Shown: positions 1 through 8,941, numbered from the stretch's first letter. The stretch: DNA of 64,000 nt from an uncultured Lachnospiraceae bacterium (GCA_947625755.1 CANQPJ010000006.1:57017-121016); one strand, 5' to 3'. Translations and numbers: made by a program. The notes: generated by a model from the sequence alone, not told the origin.

Positions 1-159
1 CGCTAATTGCGGCAGAACATGTTCGTACTTTGTGGCTTTTGTTCCGGAAGCAACATTTTCGTGTCCCTCTATCTCACCAATGATATTTAATAAATGTATT
101 TTCCTATGTTTTTTATTTTTTTTTAAATCTGTTTGTCCATATTCTTTGATTTCGTCCAT
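1..159 (-). CDS. tepA: TepA/ClpP-family serine protease, N-terminal part (cut by window edge)
   Basis: An open frame of 53 codons starts with ATG at 159 and runs off the low-coordinate end. A KIHLLNIIGEIEGH stretch followed by TKATKYEHVLPQLA closely resembles the start of the ClpP-like TepA (YmfB) proteins of Firmicutes, which are non-canonical Clp-fold serine peptidases often encoded near ftsK/spoIIIE. The catalytic Ser, His and Asp would lie beyond the edge, so activity cannot be judged. The ribosome binding site GGAGG lies at 167-171, 7 nt before the ATG, and is inside the hairpin that ends the preceding glucanase gene. The family call rests on a short N-terminus only. Confidence 0.72.
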   Translation of the reverse strand, partial: MDEIKEYGQTDLKKNKKHRKIHLLNIIGEIEGHENVASGTKATKYEHVLPQLA

Positions 160-198
160 AAAAAAACCTCCATACCTTGATAGTATGGAAGTTTTTTT
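160..198 (-). terminator. Intrinsic terminator of the glucanase gene that also contains the next gene's ribosome binding site
   Basis: On the minus strand the two arms pair over 16 bp (one G-U pair) around a 7-nt loop at 176-182, and the distal arm ends in seven U. The stop codon of the preceding gene is about 37 nt upstream. The distal arm also carries GGAGG, the only good ribosome binding site for the ATG at 159. Confidence 0.75.
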
Positions 199-234
199 TA
201 GAATTATTTATTCGTTGGTCTGTTTCTGTCAGAA

Positions 235-3200
235 TTATTTTTTAATTTTGACTCTCCTGACAGCAGACCACTTCTTACTGTAATATGTCTTTCCTTTTAC
301 TCTAATATATGCCTTCATACGAATATATAAAACCTTTTTACGTCTCAATTTTCTATGTCTTACAGTAAATTTCTTTTTATTTTTCCTGTATTTGATTTTC
401 AGAATGGCTTTTTTGTTCTTTTTTGCATTCTTTCTTGTCTTATAAAAACATATCTGATAACCTTTCGCATTCCTGCATATCTTCTTCAGCCGGATTTTCA
501 CCTTTTTAGATGATTTCTTTTTGATGGCAGATTTTATTTTTACTCTGGACGGCAGGGTTACTTTGTCAATTTTCGTAGTCTGGTCCGGGGTAAAGCTTTC
601 TGTTTCTTTAACATCAGATGTCTCCGATTTGGTTGTTTTACTCTCTTCCGAAACAGATGGTTTTTCTGTCTGCGTTGGAGCGGTCTCATCCGGAAGTTTT
701 TCCTCCGGACCCACCTCACTATATGCCATTCCTTCTTCTGTCAGGTCTCCTGTATTAATATCATACAGTCTGGTATATTCGGTTCCTGAAATATCATCAG
801 AATAATCAACAAACCACGCATAACGTTCTACATAGTCCAGAGATTCCAACATTTTTCCTACTTCTTTAATATATTTTACAGCAAGTTCATGGGACATTGG
901 ATTTGCCAGTTTATAACCCTGCCACTGTGTAGAAACATCCACATTACCGATTTCTGTAATCCAGATAGGAATCTGATATTTATTGTGTAATCTTTCCAAT
1001 GCCTGCCGGAAAGATTCCACAGAGCCCGGATGGGTGAAATCCTGATATACATGCAATGTCAAAAAGTCCACCCGGTATCCTAATTCTTTTGCACGTGCCA
1101 TAAATTCAGATACCCATGCATCCTCGACAGCTGCACCTGCCGGGCTTCCCAGACGCAATCCTGTAGACTCTAATTGCGGCCATAGCTCTATTGCCTGATC
1201 CACTGTCATGTTAGACTGATCGTTCAAATCGGGTTCATTGAATGCCAGCAGGTTTTTATAAATTCCTGACTTTGCACCATCTTTTAGTTTGTTTATTTCC
1301 GTTGTATTTACATACGCTGCACCCCAGACCATCGGAACATATTCCAATCCTGCTTCTTTTGCCTCTGATGCGACCTCTTCTGTTGCGCCCCAGTTATACA
1401 GCCATGTAGCTCCAATCTTATTGAAAAGAGATACATTTCTCTGACTCGGAATATTCCCGCTTGCGTAGTACCAGCTACCGATTCCTTTCTTTTCTGATAC
1501 AAGCGGCTCTTTCTGTGGCGCTTTATTTTCTTTCAATCCCTTATATGAAGCAGTCAGCTGATTTTCTGCATTGTAAATATCATTGGCATCTGCCTGCATA
1601 TCATCATAAACAGAACCGGCATCTGTCAGCGCATCCTGAAATTTCTTCCATGCTTCATCCGTGGCATCTTCTTTCTGCGTATTCTCATACTGCTCGATGA
1701 TACCCTTTAATTCTTCTTTTAAAAACTCAATATCCTCACAATAAATGTTAATACCAACTTTCGCACCCGTCTCGGAAATTCCACCGGTACCGACAGAGCC
1801 TCCCTGACCGTTTACAATATGGGTAACCTTTCCTTTCCCATCCGGATTCGTACCACTGAGAGATACCGTACAGGCATTCATCACTTTTGTTCCGTGGGAC
1901 ACTTCCATGGCATTATCAAGCGTCATAAATTCTTTTGTGTGGATAAATACTTCATAAATCCCAAGGGCAGTCGCTTCATGATGTTCTACTTCGTCTGCCA
2001 CTTTGTAAGATGCATATCCATTGGCTCCATTATCCGGTATCCAGTCTTTCTGATATGGTACATCATATGGCAGTTCGCTTTGATAAAAGTATGTTCTTCC
2101 ATTATTTCCATTCCATAACGTCTGATACTGTTGGAAATGTTCTACAAATAATCCATAAACCGTCACATCATCTCCATTGACAACCAGTCCGTTCTTTGCA
2201 GTACTTTCATTCCAGTTTGCTCCGGCGCCATGATCTGCTCTCCAAATCCAGAAATGATCGCCGATTACATCATCACTATTGATTTCAAGACATTTTTCTG
2301 TCTTTCCGATTCTTGCTCCGCCGACACGGAAGAACAAATCGCTTAACAGTACCGGATTATCACTGTGGTCCGTTTCAGAATTTTCCGCGCCAACCTGTAT
2401 CAGTGTATCAGAGCCCTGCGCTCCTGCCTCAATTACCAATCCCGCAATGCTTATGCCATCAACATCTGCGGTCTTAATTGCCGTATCCGTATTTTTGCAC
2501 ACAAGGGTTGCAAGACCCAGACCCAGAATAACAGTATCCGGATTTGTTACCTCCAATGGTTTTTCTATCTCATAAATTCCCGGTGTAAATAGAATATGCT
2601 TTCCCTCCTGAAGGGCTGCGTTTAATGTTTCAGCATTATCAGTATCTGCCTTTGCTACATAGAAATCACGGAGATTGATGGATTTTCCTCCACCCATATC
2701 ATCTTTTGCCCATGAAATATCTGCAGCATTTTTTCTGATTCCCGGAACAAAAACTGCATATTCTCCATTATCATCTACATATAAAAATGGTTTTTCACGG
2801 ATAACAGGCGTATTATCGATTGTTGTATATGCCTTAATGCTTGTGTTTGCCCAGTCTGTCGAAGATGCCGGTGCATTATAACAGCCTAGGAACAGCATAT
2901 TCCAGCAGGAATCATACCAGCTGTCTGTCATGTGTGTATTTCTGACAAAAAACTGCTGCTGGGACCATGAACCTGTCTGCCCGGTCACATAAGTATCCGC
3001 CAGAAATCCACCGCTGGCAGTTCTTCCAATATCATCTAAATGCAGTTTGCCATTCACATAAAGACGTCTCATTGGCGCAGCTTGAGAAGCACCGTATTTT
3101 ACTTCATTCTCCGGACTTCCCGACTCTATGTAAAGATTTTCAATTCCTCTCCAGAAATTAATCAGTACGTTTTCACTTTCGTTCTTGTCTACGTTGATAT

Positions 3201-4323
3201 TTCTAATTTTTGTCTCATATGGCGTTTTTCCAAGTCCCAATACCTGCGTGTAAAAACCGATATTTACCGTGTTGATATTATAGTCTCCCGGTTTAAATAC
3301 AATCGCATACCGGTTATCAGTAAATTCGGAAAGAGACGCTTTCATCTGCACATCAGAAATTGCTTTCAACTGACTGTTAATTGTATTTACATCATCCGTA
3401 GGGCTGTATAAATTAAGCGTATTTCCAAATAATTTAATATCCAGAGCCATTGCTTCTGACTGCTCTGATGCAATTTTTTCGGCATTGACCGCCGTCACTT
3501 TGTAATAATATTTATAAACCGAATCTGTTACAGTATCCGTAAAGCTTGTCGTATCGGATGTTCCGATTTTTTTGTAAGTACTGTATTTCCCGGTGGAACG
3601 GTAAATCTCATAGGTGACAGCATTTTGTACCGCCTCCCATGTCAATGTTATGTTCTTCTGCTGATAAGAAATATCGAGATTTTCAGGAATAGCCGGTCTC
3701 TCTGCAGAACTTTCAAAAGTTGTATCTTCTTCGTATCCCTCCGGAAAAACCACAATAAATTTTTCTGCTTCGGCAATATTTGTATTTCCCGGAATCAGTT
3801 CATTATTTTCATCAAGCTGTACATAGGCTCCCTGACTAATATCATTAGAGTATCCGTTCGCAGTTCTGATTGCATAAGTACCATCTCCTGCAGTTTCAAA
3901 CCGCATTACCTCCCAGCCGCTCGTGGACTGTCCGCCATTGGCACGAAGTCCCCCTTCATTTACACTTCTTGCCGAAACTGCCTGATGATTAAATACAGAC
4001 CGGAAAGATTTGTATCCCACAAATCTGTTGTCTGTAGAATCAACAAAATCAAACAATGCATTATCCGGCATACTCTCCACATTTTCCAACATGGAAAGGT
4101 CTCCATCTGCTGTTAAATCTGTCGTGGTCTCATTAACCGTAACCACTTTTCCTGTACTCTGTGATATTAGGTACAGATATTTTGAATGTCTTGTATAGAT
4201 TGTTTTTTCCATGGCTGCTCCATCCGCATAAGTATAAAATGTTATTGATGTAATCACAAGTGACAATGCCATGACAAAAGCAATGAATTTTTTCATTCTT
4301 TTCTTTCTGCTTTTTTCCACCAT
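235..4323 (-). CDS. Large secreted glucan hydrolase: beta-trefoil-like, FN3, GH55-like beta-helix, FIVAR-like and GH128-like (Asl1) domains
   Basis: The 1362-residue protein has a signal peptide (basic start, then a hydrophobic run ending near ADG, residue 35). Residues about 38-200 look like a fascin/ricin-type trefoil and 208-295 like fibronectin type III. Residues 300-860 contain two FxPGxY...ILGLG units typical of pectate-lyase/GH55-type beta-helices. Residues 870-940 resemble a helical FIVAR module. Residues 945-1200 resemble the Asl1/GH128 catalytic fold, with FNEPD near 1030 and WITEIGN near 1122 as the likely acid/base and nucleophile glutamates. The last 105 residues are extremely Lys/Arg-rich and match the FN3-like tails of Lachnospiraceae surface proteins. 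GH55 and GH128 members cut beta-1,3-glucans, so laminarin or fungal glucan is the inferred substrate. GAGG sits 9 nt before the ATG. The divergent AraC gene is the probable regulator. Confidence 0.78.
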   Translation of the reverse strand: MVEKSRKKRMKKFIAFVMALSLVITSITFYTYADGAAMEKTIYTRHSKYLYLISQSTGKVVTVNETTTDLTADGDLSMLENVESMPDNALFDFVDSTDNRFVGYKSFRSVFNHQAVSARSVNEGGLRANGGQSTSGWEVMRFETAGDGTYAIRTANGYSNDISQGAYVQLDENNELIPGNTNIAEAEKFIVVFPEGYEEDTTFESSAERPAIPENLDISYQQKNITLTWEAVQNAVTYEIYRSTGKYSTYKKIGTSDTTSFTDTVTDSVYKYYYKVTAVNAEKIASEQSEAMALDIKLFGNTLNLYSPTDDVNTINSQLKAISDVQMKASLSEFTDNRYAIVFKPGDYNINTVNIGFYTQVLGLGKTPYETKIRNINVDKNESENVLINFWRGIENLYIESGSPENEVKYGASQAAPMRRLYVNGKLHLDDIGRTASGGFLADTYVTGQTGSWSQQQFFVRNTHMTDSWYDSCWNMLFLGCYNAPASSTDWANTSIKAYTTIDNTPVIREKPFLYVDDNGEYAVFVPGIRKNAADISWAKDDMGGGKSINLRDFYVAKADTDNAETLNAALQEGKHILFTPGIYEIEKPLEVTNPDTVILGLGLATLVCKNTDTAIKTADVDGISIAGLVIEAGAQGSDTLIQVGAENSETDHSDNPVLLSDLFFRVGGARIGKTEKCLEINSDDVIGDHFWIWRADHGAGANWNESTAKNGLVVNGDDVTVYGLFVEHFQQYQTLWNGNNGRTYFYQSELPYDVPYQKDWIPDNGANGYASYKVADEVEHHEATALGIYEVFIHTKEFMTLDNAMEVSHGTKVMNACTVSLSGTNPDGKGKVTHIVNGQGGSVGTGGISETGAKVGINIYCEDIEFLKEELKGIIEQYENTQKEDATDEAWKKFQDALTDAGSVYDDMQADANDIYNAENQLTASYKGLKENKAPQKEPLVSEKKGIGSWYYASGNIPSQRNVSLFNKIGATWLYNWGATEEVASEAKEAGLEYVPMVWGAAYVNTTEINKLKDGAKSGIYKNLLAFNEPDLNDQSNMTVDQAIELWPQLESTGLRLGSPAGAAVEDAWVSEFMARAKELGYRVDFLTLHVYQDFTHPGSVESFRQALERLHNKYQIPIWITEIGNVDVSTQWQGYKLANPMSHELAVKYIKEVGKMLESLDYVERYAWFVDYSDDISGTEYTRLYDINTGDLTEEGMAYSEVGPEEKLPDETAPTQTEKPSVSEESKTTKSETSDVKETESFTPDQTTKIDKVTLPSRVKIKSAIKKKSSKKVKIRLKKICRNAKGYQICFYKTRKNAKKNKKAILKIKYRKNKKKFTVRHRKLRRKKVLYIRMKAYIRVKGKTYYSKKWSAVRRVKIKK

Positions 4324-4357
4324 AATATTTTACCTCGTTCTTTTTTGATATTTATAT

Positions 4358-4373
4358 TGTAAATGATTTTACA
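4358..4373. promoter_or_regulatory. Inverted repeat, candidate operator between glucanase and araC
   Basis: TGTAAA-N4-TTTACA is a perfect 6-bp inverted repeat inside the 158-bp divergent intergenic region. It lies just upstream of the glucanase ribosome binding site and about 30-45 bp from the AraC gene's promoter. It does not fit the catabolite cre consensus well. Binding by the adjacent AraC protein is an inference. Confidence 0.35.
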
Positions 4374-4405
4374 CAAATATGGTATGGAATATAATGTCAA
4401 TATTA

Positions 4406-4434
4406 TTGATGTTTTATGACTTTTCTGATATATT
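4406..4434 (+). promoter_or_regulatory. Sigma-A-type promoter of the araC-family gene
   Basis: TTGATG at 4406-4411 and TATATT at 4429-4434 are separated by 17 bp, about 48 bp before the chosen start codon. Confidence 0.5.
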
Positions 4435-4481
4435 ATTTATAGTCCATCAGAGTGATTCAATTATTACAGGGAGAAGAGAAA

Positions 4482-5537
4482 ATGAATATAACAACACTAA
4501 TAGAAGAACTGAAACAGTTCAATGAAGATGAAATATTGTATAAAAAATACTATGATTATCAACAGGCAGGAAAAACTAATTGGAAATCGGCTGCAGATGA
4601 CATGGGTGTTTCTTATGCTTTTTTCAAAAAACATTTTCTTCCTGATGTGGAAGGAGGCTTTCTTCCTACAATAATTTCTGATAATAATTTTTTTCAGGGA
4701 GAAGACAAAAACAATGTGGTCATCACAAAACACAATCGTTACACACCGGTGTTTGCTCACAAACATCTGTTGTTTGAACTGATTTATGTGCTTTCCGGTT
4801 CCTGTGTCCAGCACATTGAACATTCCACCATTACATTGCACGAAGGGCAGTTCTGCCTTGTTGCTCCCGGCTCTGTACATTCCATTTCAGTATTTGACCA
4901 GAGTATCATCTTAAACATTCTGATTCGGAGAAATACATTCGAGGACATTTTCTATCATATTCTAAGAAATACAAATGTAATTTCTTCTTTTTTTAACAAG
5001 ACGCTGTATACCCGGAATCAAAATGCATACCTGATAATTGATTCAAAAAAAGATCCCTATATCCGGGAACATGTTCTATCCATGTTACTCGAATATAGGG
5101 AAAAAAATAAATATTATGAAGAAATTCTAAATGGTTCCATTACCATATTGTTTTCCAAACTGTTACAACGCTACGAAAATACCATCTATGTCTCCGATAA
5201 TACCAAAAAGACAAGTGTGGAATTTTCAGATATGCTGGCATATATTGACAACAATTATCAGCATGTGACACTCCACGAAGTGGCTTCCCACTTCCATTTT
5301 TCCGATGCCTACTGTTCAAGATTAATCAAAAAACATACAGGCAAATCTTTTACGCAGCTTCAACAGAATATCCGATTCCGTATGGCTTTATTCTTTCTGG
5401 AAAACACAAATAAAACTATCGCTGAAATCAGTTCCGATATTGGTTTTCAAAATGTAGAACACTTTAACCGGCTTTTTAAAAAACGATATGGCATCACTCC
5501 GAGCGCCCACCGCAAAATGACATCTGTAACGCACTAA
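4482..5537 (+). CDS. AraC-family transcriptional regulator with N-terminal cupin sensor domain
   Basis: The ATG at 4482 is preferred over an in-frame GTG 30 bp earlier, because AGGGAG lies 8 nt before it; this gives 351 residues. The N-terminal part has an AraC-ligand (cupin) pattern with the HKH...FELIYVLSG and APGSVHSI motifs typical of sugar-responsive members. The C-terminal 100 residues hold two helix-turn-helix units; the second ends in IGFQNVEHFNRLFKKRYGI, the family signature. It is the only plus-strand gene in this region and is divergent from the glucan hydrolase, so control of that gene by an oligosaccharide is a reasonable inference. Its stop lies 9 bp from the end of the convergent hisA-like gene. 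Confidence 0.88.
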   Translation: MNITTLIEELKQFNEDEILYKKYYDYQQAGKTNWKSAADDMGVSYAFFKKHFLPDVEGGFLPTIISDNNFFQGEDKNNVVITKHNRYTPVFAHKHLLFELIYVLSGSCVQHIEHSTITLHEGQFCLVAPGSVHSISVFDQSIILNILIRRNTFEDIFYHILRNTNVISSFFNKTLYTRNQNAYLIIDSKKDPYIREHVLSMLLEYREKNKYYEEILNGSITILFSKLLQRYENTIYVSDNTKKTSVEFSDMLAYIDNNYQHVTLHEVASHFHFSDAYCSRLIKKHTGKSFTQLQQNIRFRMALFFLENTNKTIAEISSDIGFQNVEHFNRLFKKRYGITPSAHRKMTSVTH

Positions 5538-5546
5538 ATCAGAAGA

Positions 5547-6314
5547 TTATAGAGAAATTACCTTTGCATATTCCAAAGTTCCACCGAACAAATCCAATGC
5601 ACTTCCAATCGTATAATCCAGTCTGCCATTACTAATCTTTTTAAAAGTATCAATCTGGGAAATCGAGGAAATGCCGCCGGCATAAGTAATTGGATTTCCA
5701 TGGTAAGACGAAAGAGTTTTTACCAATGCCTCTTCCATACCGTTTCCTTTTCCTTCTACGTCTACCCCATGAACCAGAAACTCATCACAATAAGCAGACA
5801 GTTTGTCCAGTAATTCCGGACTGACTCTCTCCTCGGTGAATTTCTGCCAGCGGTCTGTCACTATATAGTATGCATTTTCATGTTTCCGACAGCTTAAATC
5901 CAGCACAATATGTTCTTTTCCTACTGCCTCAACCAGTTTCTGCAGATTTTCATAGTTGATTTTACCATCCTTAAATACAAAAGAAGTAACAATTACATGA
6001 CTGGCACCGGCAGCAATCCACCATGCCGCATTTTTGTCATTCACTCCTCCGCCAATCTGCATTCCGCCGGCATAAACTTTTAATGCCTTCCATGCCTCCT
6101 GTCTGTCCGCTTCATAATATTCCGAATCCACAGCATTTAATAAAATAATATGGCCTCCGGTCAATCCGTCTTTTTTATAAAGCTCTGCAAATTCCGCTGC
6201 ACTTTTTTCTGACACAAAATTTTCCTTTGCCAGATTGCCTTCATCATTCAGGCTGCCGCCTACCAACTGTTTTACTTTTCCATTATGAATATCTATACAC
6301 GGTCTGAATTTCAC
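5547..6314 (-). CDS. hisA: HisA, eukaryote-type phosphoribosylformimino-AICAR ribotide isomerase
   Basis: 255 residues with a (beta-alpha)8 barrel pattern: FRPCIDIHNGKVKQLVGG at the start, MQIGGGVND in the middle and YAGGISS near the end. The sequence is of the HIS6 (eukaryotic) subtype rather than the usual bacterial HisA; VHGVDVEGKGNG and TIGSALDLFGG are characteristic. The enzyme isomerises ProFAR to PRFAR, the fourth step of histidine synthesis. The start is GTG with AGGAG 7 nt upstream. It is last in an apparent cysK-orf67-metY-hisA unit and no other his gene is in the window. The shared ProFAR chemistry of the family supports the histidine role. Confidence 0.85.
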   Translation of the reverse strand: MKFRPCIDIHNGKVKQLVGGSLNDEGNLAKENFVSEKSAAEFAELYKKDGLTGGHIILLNAVDSEYYEADRQEAWKALKVYAGGMQIGGGVNDKNAAWWIAAGASHVIVTSFVFKDGKINYENLQKLVEAVGKEHIVLDLSCRKHENAYYIVTDRWQKFTEERVSPELLDKLSAYCDEFLVHGVDVEGKGNGMEEALVKTLSSYHGNPITYAGGISSISQIDTFKKISNGRLDYTIGSALDLFGGTLEYAKVISL

Positions 6315-6352
6315 CTGCTTGCTCCTAACTCTTTATTCTGTCTTTTCACAGT

Positions 6353-7627
6353 TTATGCATTTAATGCCTGTTCTAAATCTGCAATAATATCTTCTGCATC
6401 TTCAATTCCAACAGAAAATCGAATTAAATCCGGCTGTACACCTGCCTCCAGCAGCTGCTGATCCGTCATCTGTCTGTGCGTATGACTTGCAGGATGAAGC
6501 ACGCAAGACCTGGCATCTGCTACATGAGTTACAATCGCTACGAATTTTAAATTATCCATAAACTTAATCGATGCTTCTCTGCCGCCTTTAATTCCAAACG
6601 TTAATACACCGCATGTCCCATTCGGCATGTATTTTTGTGCCCTATCGTAATATTTATCTCCTTTTAAGCCCGGATAGTTCACCCACGCCACTTTATCATT
6701 ATTGGACAGCCATTTTGCAACTTTTAATGCATTTTCACAATGTCTTGGCATTCTCAGATGGAGCGTTTCCAAGCCTACATTCAAAAGAAATGCATTCATC
6801 GGTGATGGAATGGAGCCAAGGTCTCTCATAATCTGGGCTGTAGCCTTTGTAATATATCCTGCCTTACCAAAATCCTTGGCATAGATTAATCCATGATAGG
6901 AATCATCCGGTTCCGTCAGACCAGGGAATTTTTCTTTATTTGCTTCCCAGTCAAAATTTCCACTATCCACAATTGCGCCACCGACAGCCATCGCATGACC
7001 ATCCATATATTTTGTAGTAGAATGTGTAACAATATCTGCTCCAAATTCAAAAGGTCTGCAATTAATCGGTGTTGGAAATGTATTATCCACAATAAGCGGA
7101 ACTCCGTGAGAATGGGCAGCATGCGCAAACTTTTCAAAATCCAGTACTACATTGGAAGGATTGGAAACCGACTCTCCAAAAACACATTTTGTATTTGGAC
7201 AAAACAGTGCATCCAACTCTTCCGGCTCAATTTCAGGATCAACAAATGTAACATCTATTCCCATCTTTTTCATAGTAACGCCAAACAAATTAAAAGTACC
7301 GCCATATACATTGGATGAACAGATTAAATGGTCTCCCGCCTCACATACATTAAACACAGCGTAAAAATTTGCCGCCTGTCCTGATGATGTCAGCATTGCA
7401 GCCACACCGCCCTCTAATTCGCAGATTTTCGCTGCAACAGCATCATTGGTCGGATTCTGCAGTCTTGTATAAAAATAACCGTCATCCTCCAAATCAAACA
7501 GCCTTCCCATCTGTTCTGAAGTGTCATACTTAAACGTGGTGCTCTGGTAAATCGGTAAAACTCTTGGTTCTCCTTTACCCGGTTTCCATCCTCCCTGCAC
7601 ACAAATTGTTCCCTGATTATTTTTCAT
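6353..7627 (-). CDS. metY: O-acetylhomoserine sulfhydrylase (homocysteine synthase)
   Basis: 424 residues, the normal length for the MetY branch of the Cys/Met-metabolism PLP enzymes. Visible motifs are YTRLQNPT near residue 53, TSSGQAA for cofactor phosphate binding, VDNTFPTP, and HSTTKYMDGH containing the PLP lysine (K206). The C-terminal HPASHTHRQM and RFSVGIEDAED are also standard. It makes homocysteine from O-acetylhomoserine and sulfide and can have cysteine-synthase side activity. It follows cysK and a small membrane-protein gene on the same strand, which suggests coordinated sulfide assimilation. No SAM riboswitch is visible in the 44-bp gap upstream. Confidence 0.93.
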   Translation of the reverse strand: MKNNQGTICVQGGWKPGKGEPRVLPIYQSTTFKYDTSEQMGRLFDLEDDGYFYTRLQNPTNDAVAAKICELEGGVAAMLTSSGQAANFYAVFNVCEAGDHLICSSNVYGGTFNLFGVTMKKMGIDVTFVDPEIEPEELDALFCPNTKCVFGESVSNPSNVVLDFEKFAHAAHSHGVPLIVDNTFPTPINCRPFEFGADIVTHSTTKYMDGHAMAVGGAIVDSGNFDWEANKEKFPGLTEPDDSYHGLIYAKDFGKAGYITKATAQIMRDLGSIPSPMNAFLLNVGLETLHLRMPRHCENALKVAKWLSNNDKVAWVNYPGLKGDKYYDRAQKYMPNGTCGVLTFGIKGGREASIKFMDNLKFVAIVTHVADARSCVLHPASHTHRQMTDQQLLEAGVQPDLIRFSVGIEDAEDIIADLEQALNA

Positions 7628-7671
7628 CGTTAATCTCCTTTCTATCTTTCACTGCATTGCATATCTGCATA

Positions 7672-7875
7672 TTATTCCGGTTTGTAATCTTTTAAAAATA
7701 TGTGACTGATAATACAGCATATTGCAAACAATATTACAATCACTGCTACAGACACAAGAAAGAATGTTTTGTTCATGATTGGTATCACACACATATCAAT
7801 AAAAAACAACACAAATAAAACTGTACTTATTTTATTACATATCAATCCGATTTTAATTTTTTTCTTTTCTGTCAT
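7672..7875 (-). CDS. Small membrane protein of unknown function, two predicted transmembrane helices
   Basis: 67 residues: a basic start (MTEKKKIKIG), a first hydrophobic helix near residues 15-33, a second near 36-57, and a short charged tail. GAGG lies about 9 nt before the ATG. It sits between cysK and metY with gaps of about 45-50 bp on either side and the same orientation, so it is probably co-transcribed. I recognise no family. A role linked to sulfur uptake would be a guess from position only. Confidence 0.6.
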   Translation of the reverse strand: MTEKKKIKIGLICNKISTVLFVLFFIDMCVIPIMNKTFFLVSVAVIVILFAICCIISHIFLKDYKPE

Positions 7876-7925
7876 AATATATTACCTCATCGCTCCCAAC
7901 CTTTAATTTTCTTCTGCTGTGGATT

Positions 7926-8852
7926 TCACTCAAAAAGGGGCGTGGAAAAATACCGTTCTGCCGTATCCGGTAATACTGTAACAACGGTTTTTCCTTTCCC
8001 CAGCTTCTTTGCCAGTTTCAGGGCTGCCGCCACATTGGTTCCACTGGAAATACCACACATCAAACCTTCTTTTCCCGCCAAATCCTTGGCAGTAGTAATT
8101 GCTTCCTCGTCAGTTACAATGTATATCTCATCATATATTTTCCTGTCCAGTATTTTTGGAATAATTCCATCTCCTATTCCCATCTGTAAATGAGTTCCTA
8201 TATTTCCACCTGCTAAAATTGCCGCATTTTCCGGTTCTACAGCCCAAATCTCAATATCAGGATACTGTGCTTTGAGTACGCTTCCTATTCCCGTAATCGT
8301 ACCTCCGGTGCCTATTCCGGAGCAAAATCCATGGATAGGACCTTCGACCTGCTCCATAATCTCTAACCCTGTATGGTGTGTATGTGCCTTTACATTATTT
8401 GGGTTTTCAAACTGCTGCGGCACAAAAACATTTGGATTTTTATCCGCCATATCAAGAGCTGTCTTAAGACATTTATCAATACATTTGCCTATATCTCCAT
8501 TATCATGTATTAATATTACTTCGGCGCCATAATGCTCCACCAGTTTTCTACGTTCCTCACTCACAGAATCCGGCATGATGATAATGGTTTTATAACCTTT
8601 TACAGCTCCCACCAATGATAAGCCAATTCCCTGATTACCGCTGGTTGGCTCAACAATAATGGTATCTTTATGTATTTTCCCTTCGGCTTCTGCCTTCTTA
8701 ATCATCTCATATGCAGTTCTGGTCTTGATAGAGCCTCCCACATTTAATCCCTCGAATTTTACTAATACTTCCGCAGAATTTTCATCTACCATATGATTCA
8801 GCCGAACCATTGGAGTGTGTCCGATAAACTCTAAAACATTGTTGTATATCAT
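7926..8852 (-). CDS. cysK: Cysteine-synthase-family PLP enzyme (CysK/CysM type) with altered active-site loop
   Basis: 308 residues of the beta-family (fold type II) PLP enzymes. The PLP lysine is K43 in GGSIKTR; the substrate loop is TSGNQG (70-75); the phosphate-binding glycine loop is SGIGTGGTITG; SSGTN lies near the C-terminus. O-acetylserine sulfhydrylases normally have TSGNTG, and often KDR or KCR after the lysine. The Gln at position 74 and the KTR triplet therefore differ from the textbook enzyme and leave the exact substrate open. AAGGA lies 7 nt before the ATG. It is first in the cysK-orf67-metY-hisA cluster, which supports a role in sulfide fixation. Confidence 0.85.
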   Translation of the reverse strand: MIYNNVLEFIGHTPMVRLNHMVDENSAEVLVKFEGLNVGGSIKTRTAYEMIKKAEAEGKIHKDTIIVEPTSGNQGIGLSLVGAVKGYKTIIIMPDSVSEERRKLVEHYGAEVILIHDNGDIGKCIDKCLKTALDMADKNPNVFVPQQFENPNNVKAHTHHTGLEIMEQVEGPIHGFCSGIGTGGTITGIGSVLKAQYPDIEIWAVEPENAAILAGGNIGTHLQMGIGDGIIPKILDRKIYDEIYIVTDEEAITTAKDLAGKEGLMCGISSGTNVAAALKLAKKLGKGKTVVTVLPDTAERYFSTPLFE

Positions 8853-8914
8853 AATACTTTCCTTCTATAACTTTCTGTCTGTTTACTAACGAATTAATTA
8901 TATCTGTTACTTTC

Positions 8915-8941
8915 TTATTAGGCAAGTTAATTATCCGTCAA
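8915..8941 (-). promoter_or_regulatory. Possible cysK promoter
   Basis: TTGACG at 8941-8936 and TAATAA at 8920-8915 (minus strand) lie about 60 bp before cysK. The 15-bp spacer is short, so the assignment is weak. Confidence 0.3.

Noticed and set aside
32..283. Plus-strand frame at the window start
   Set aside because: It lies opposite the tepA-like start and the glucanase tail, both of which have good motifs and ribosome binding sites.
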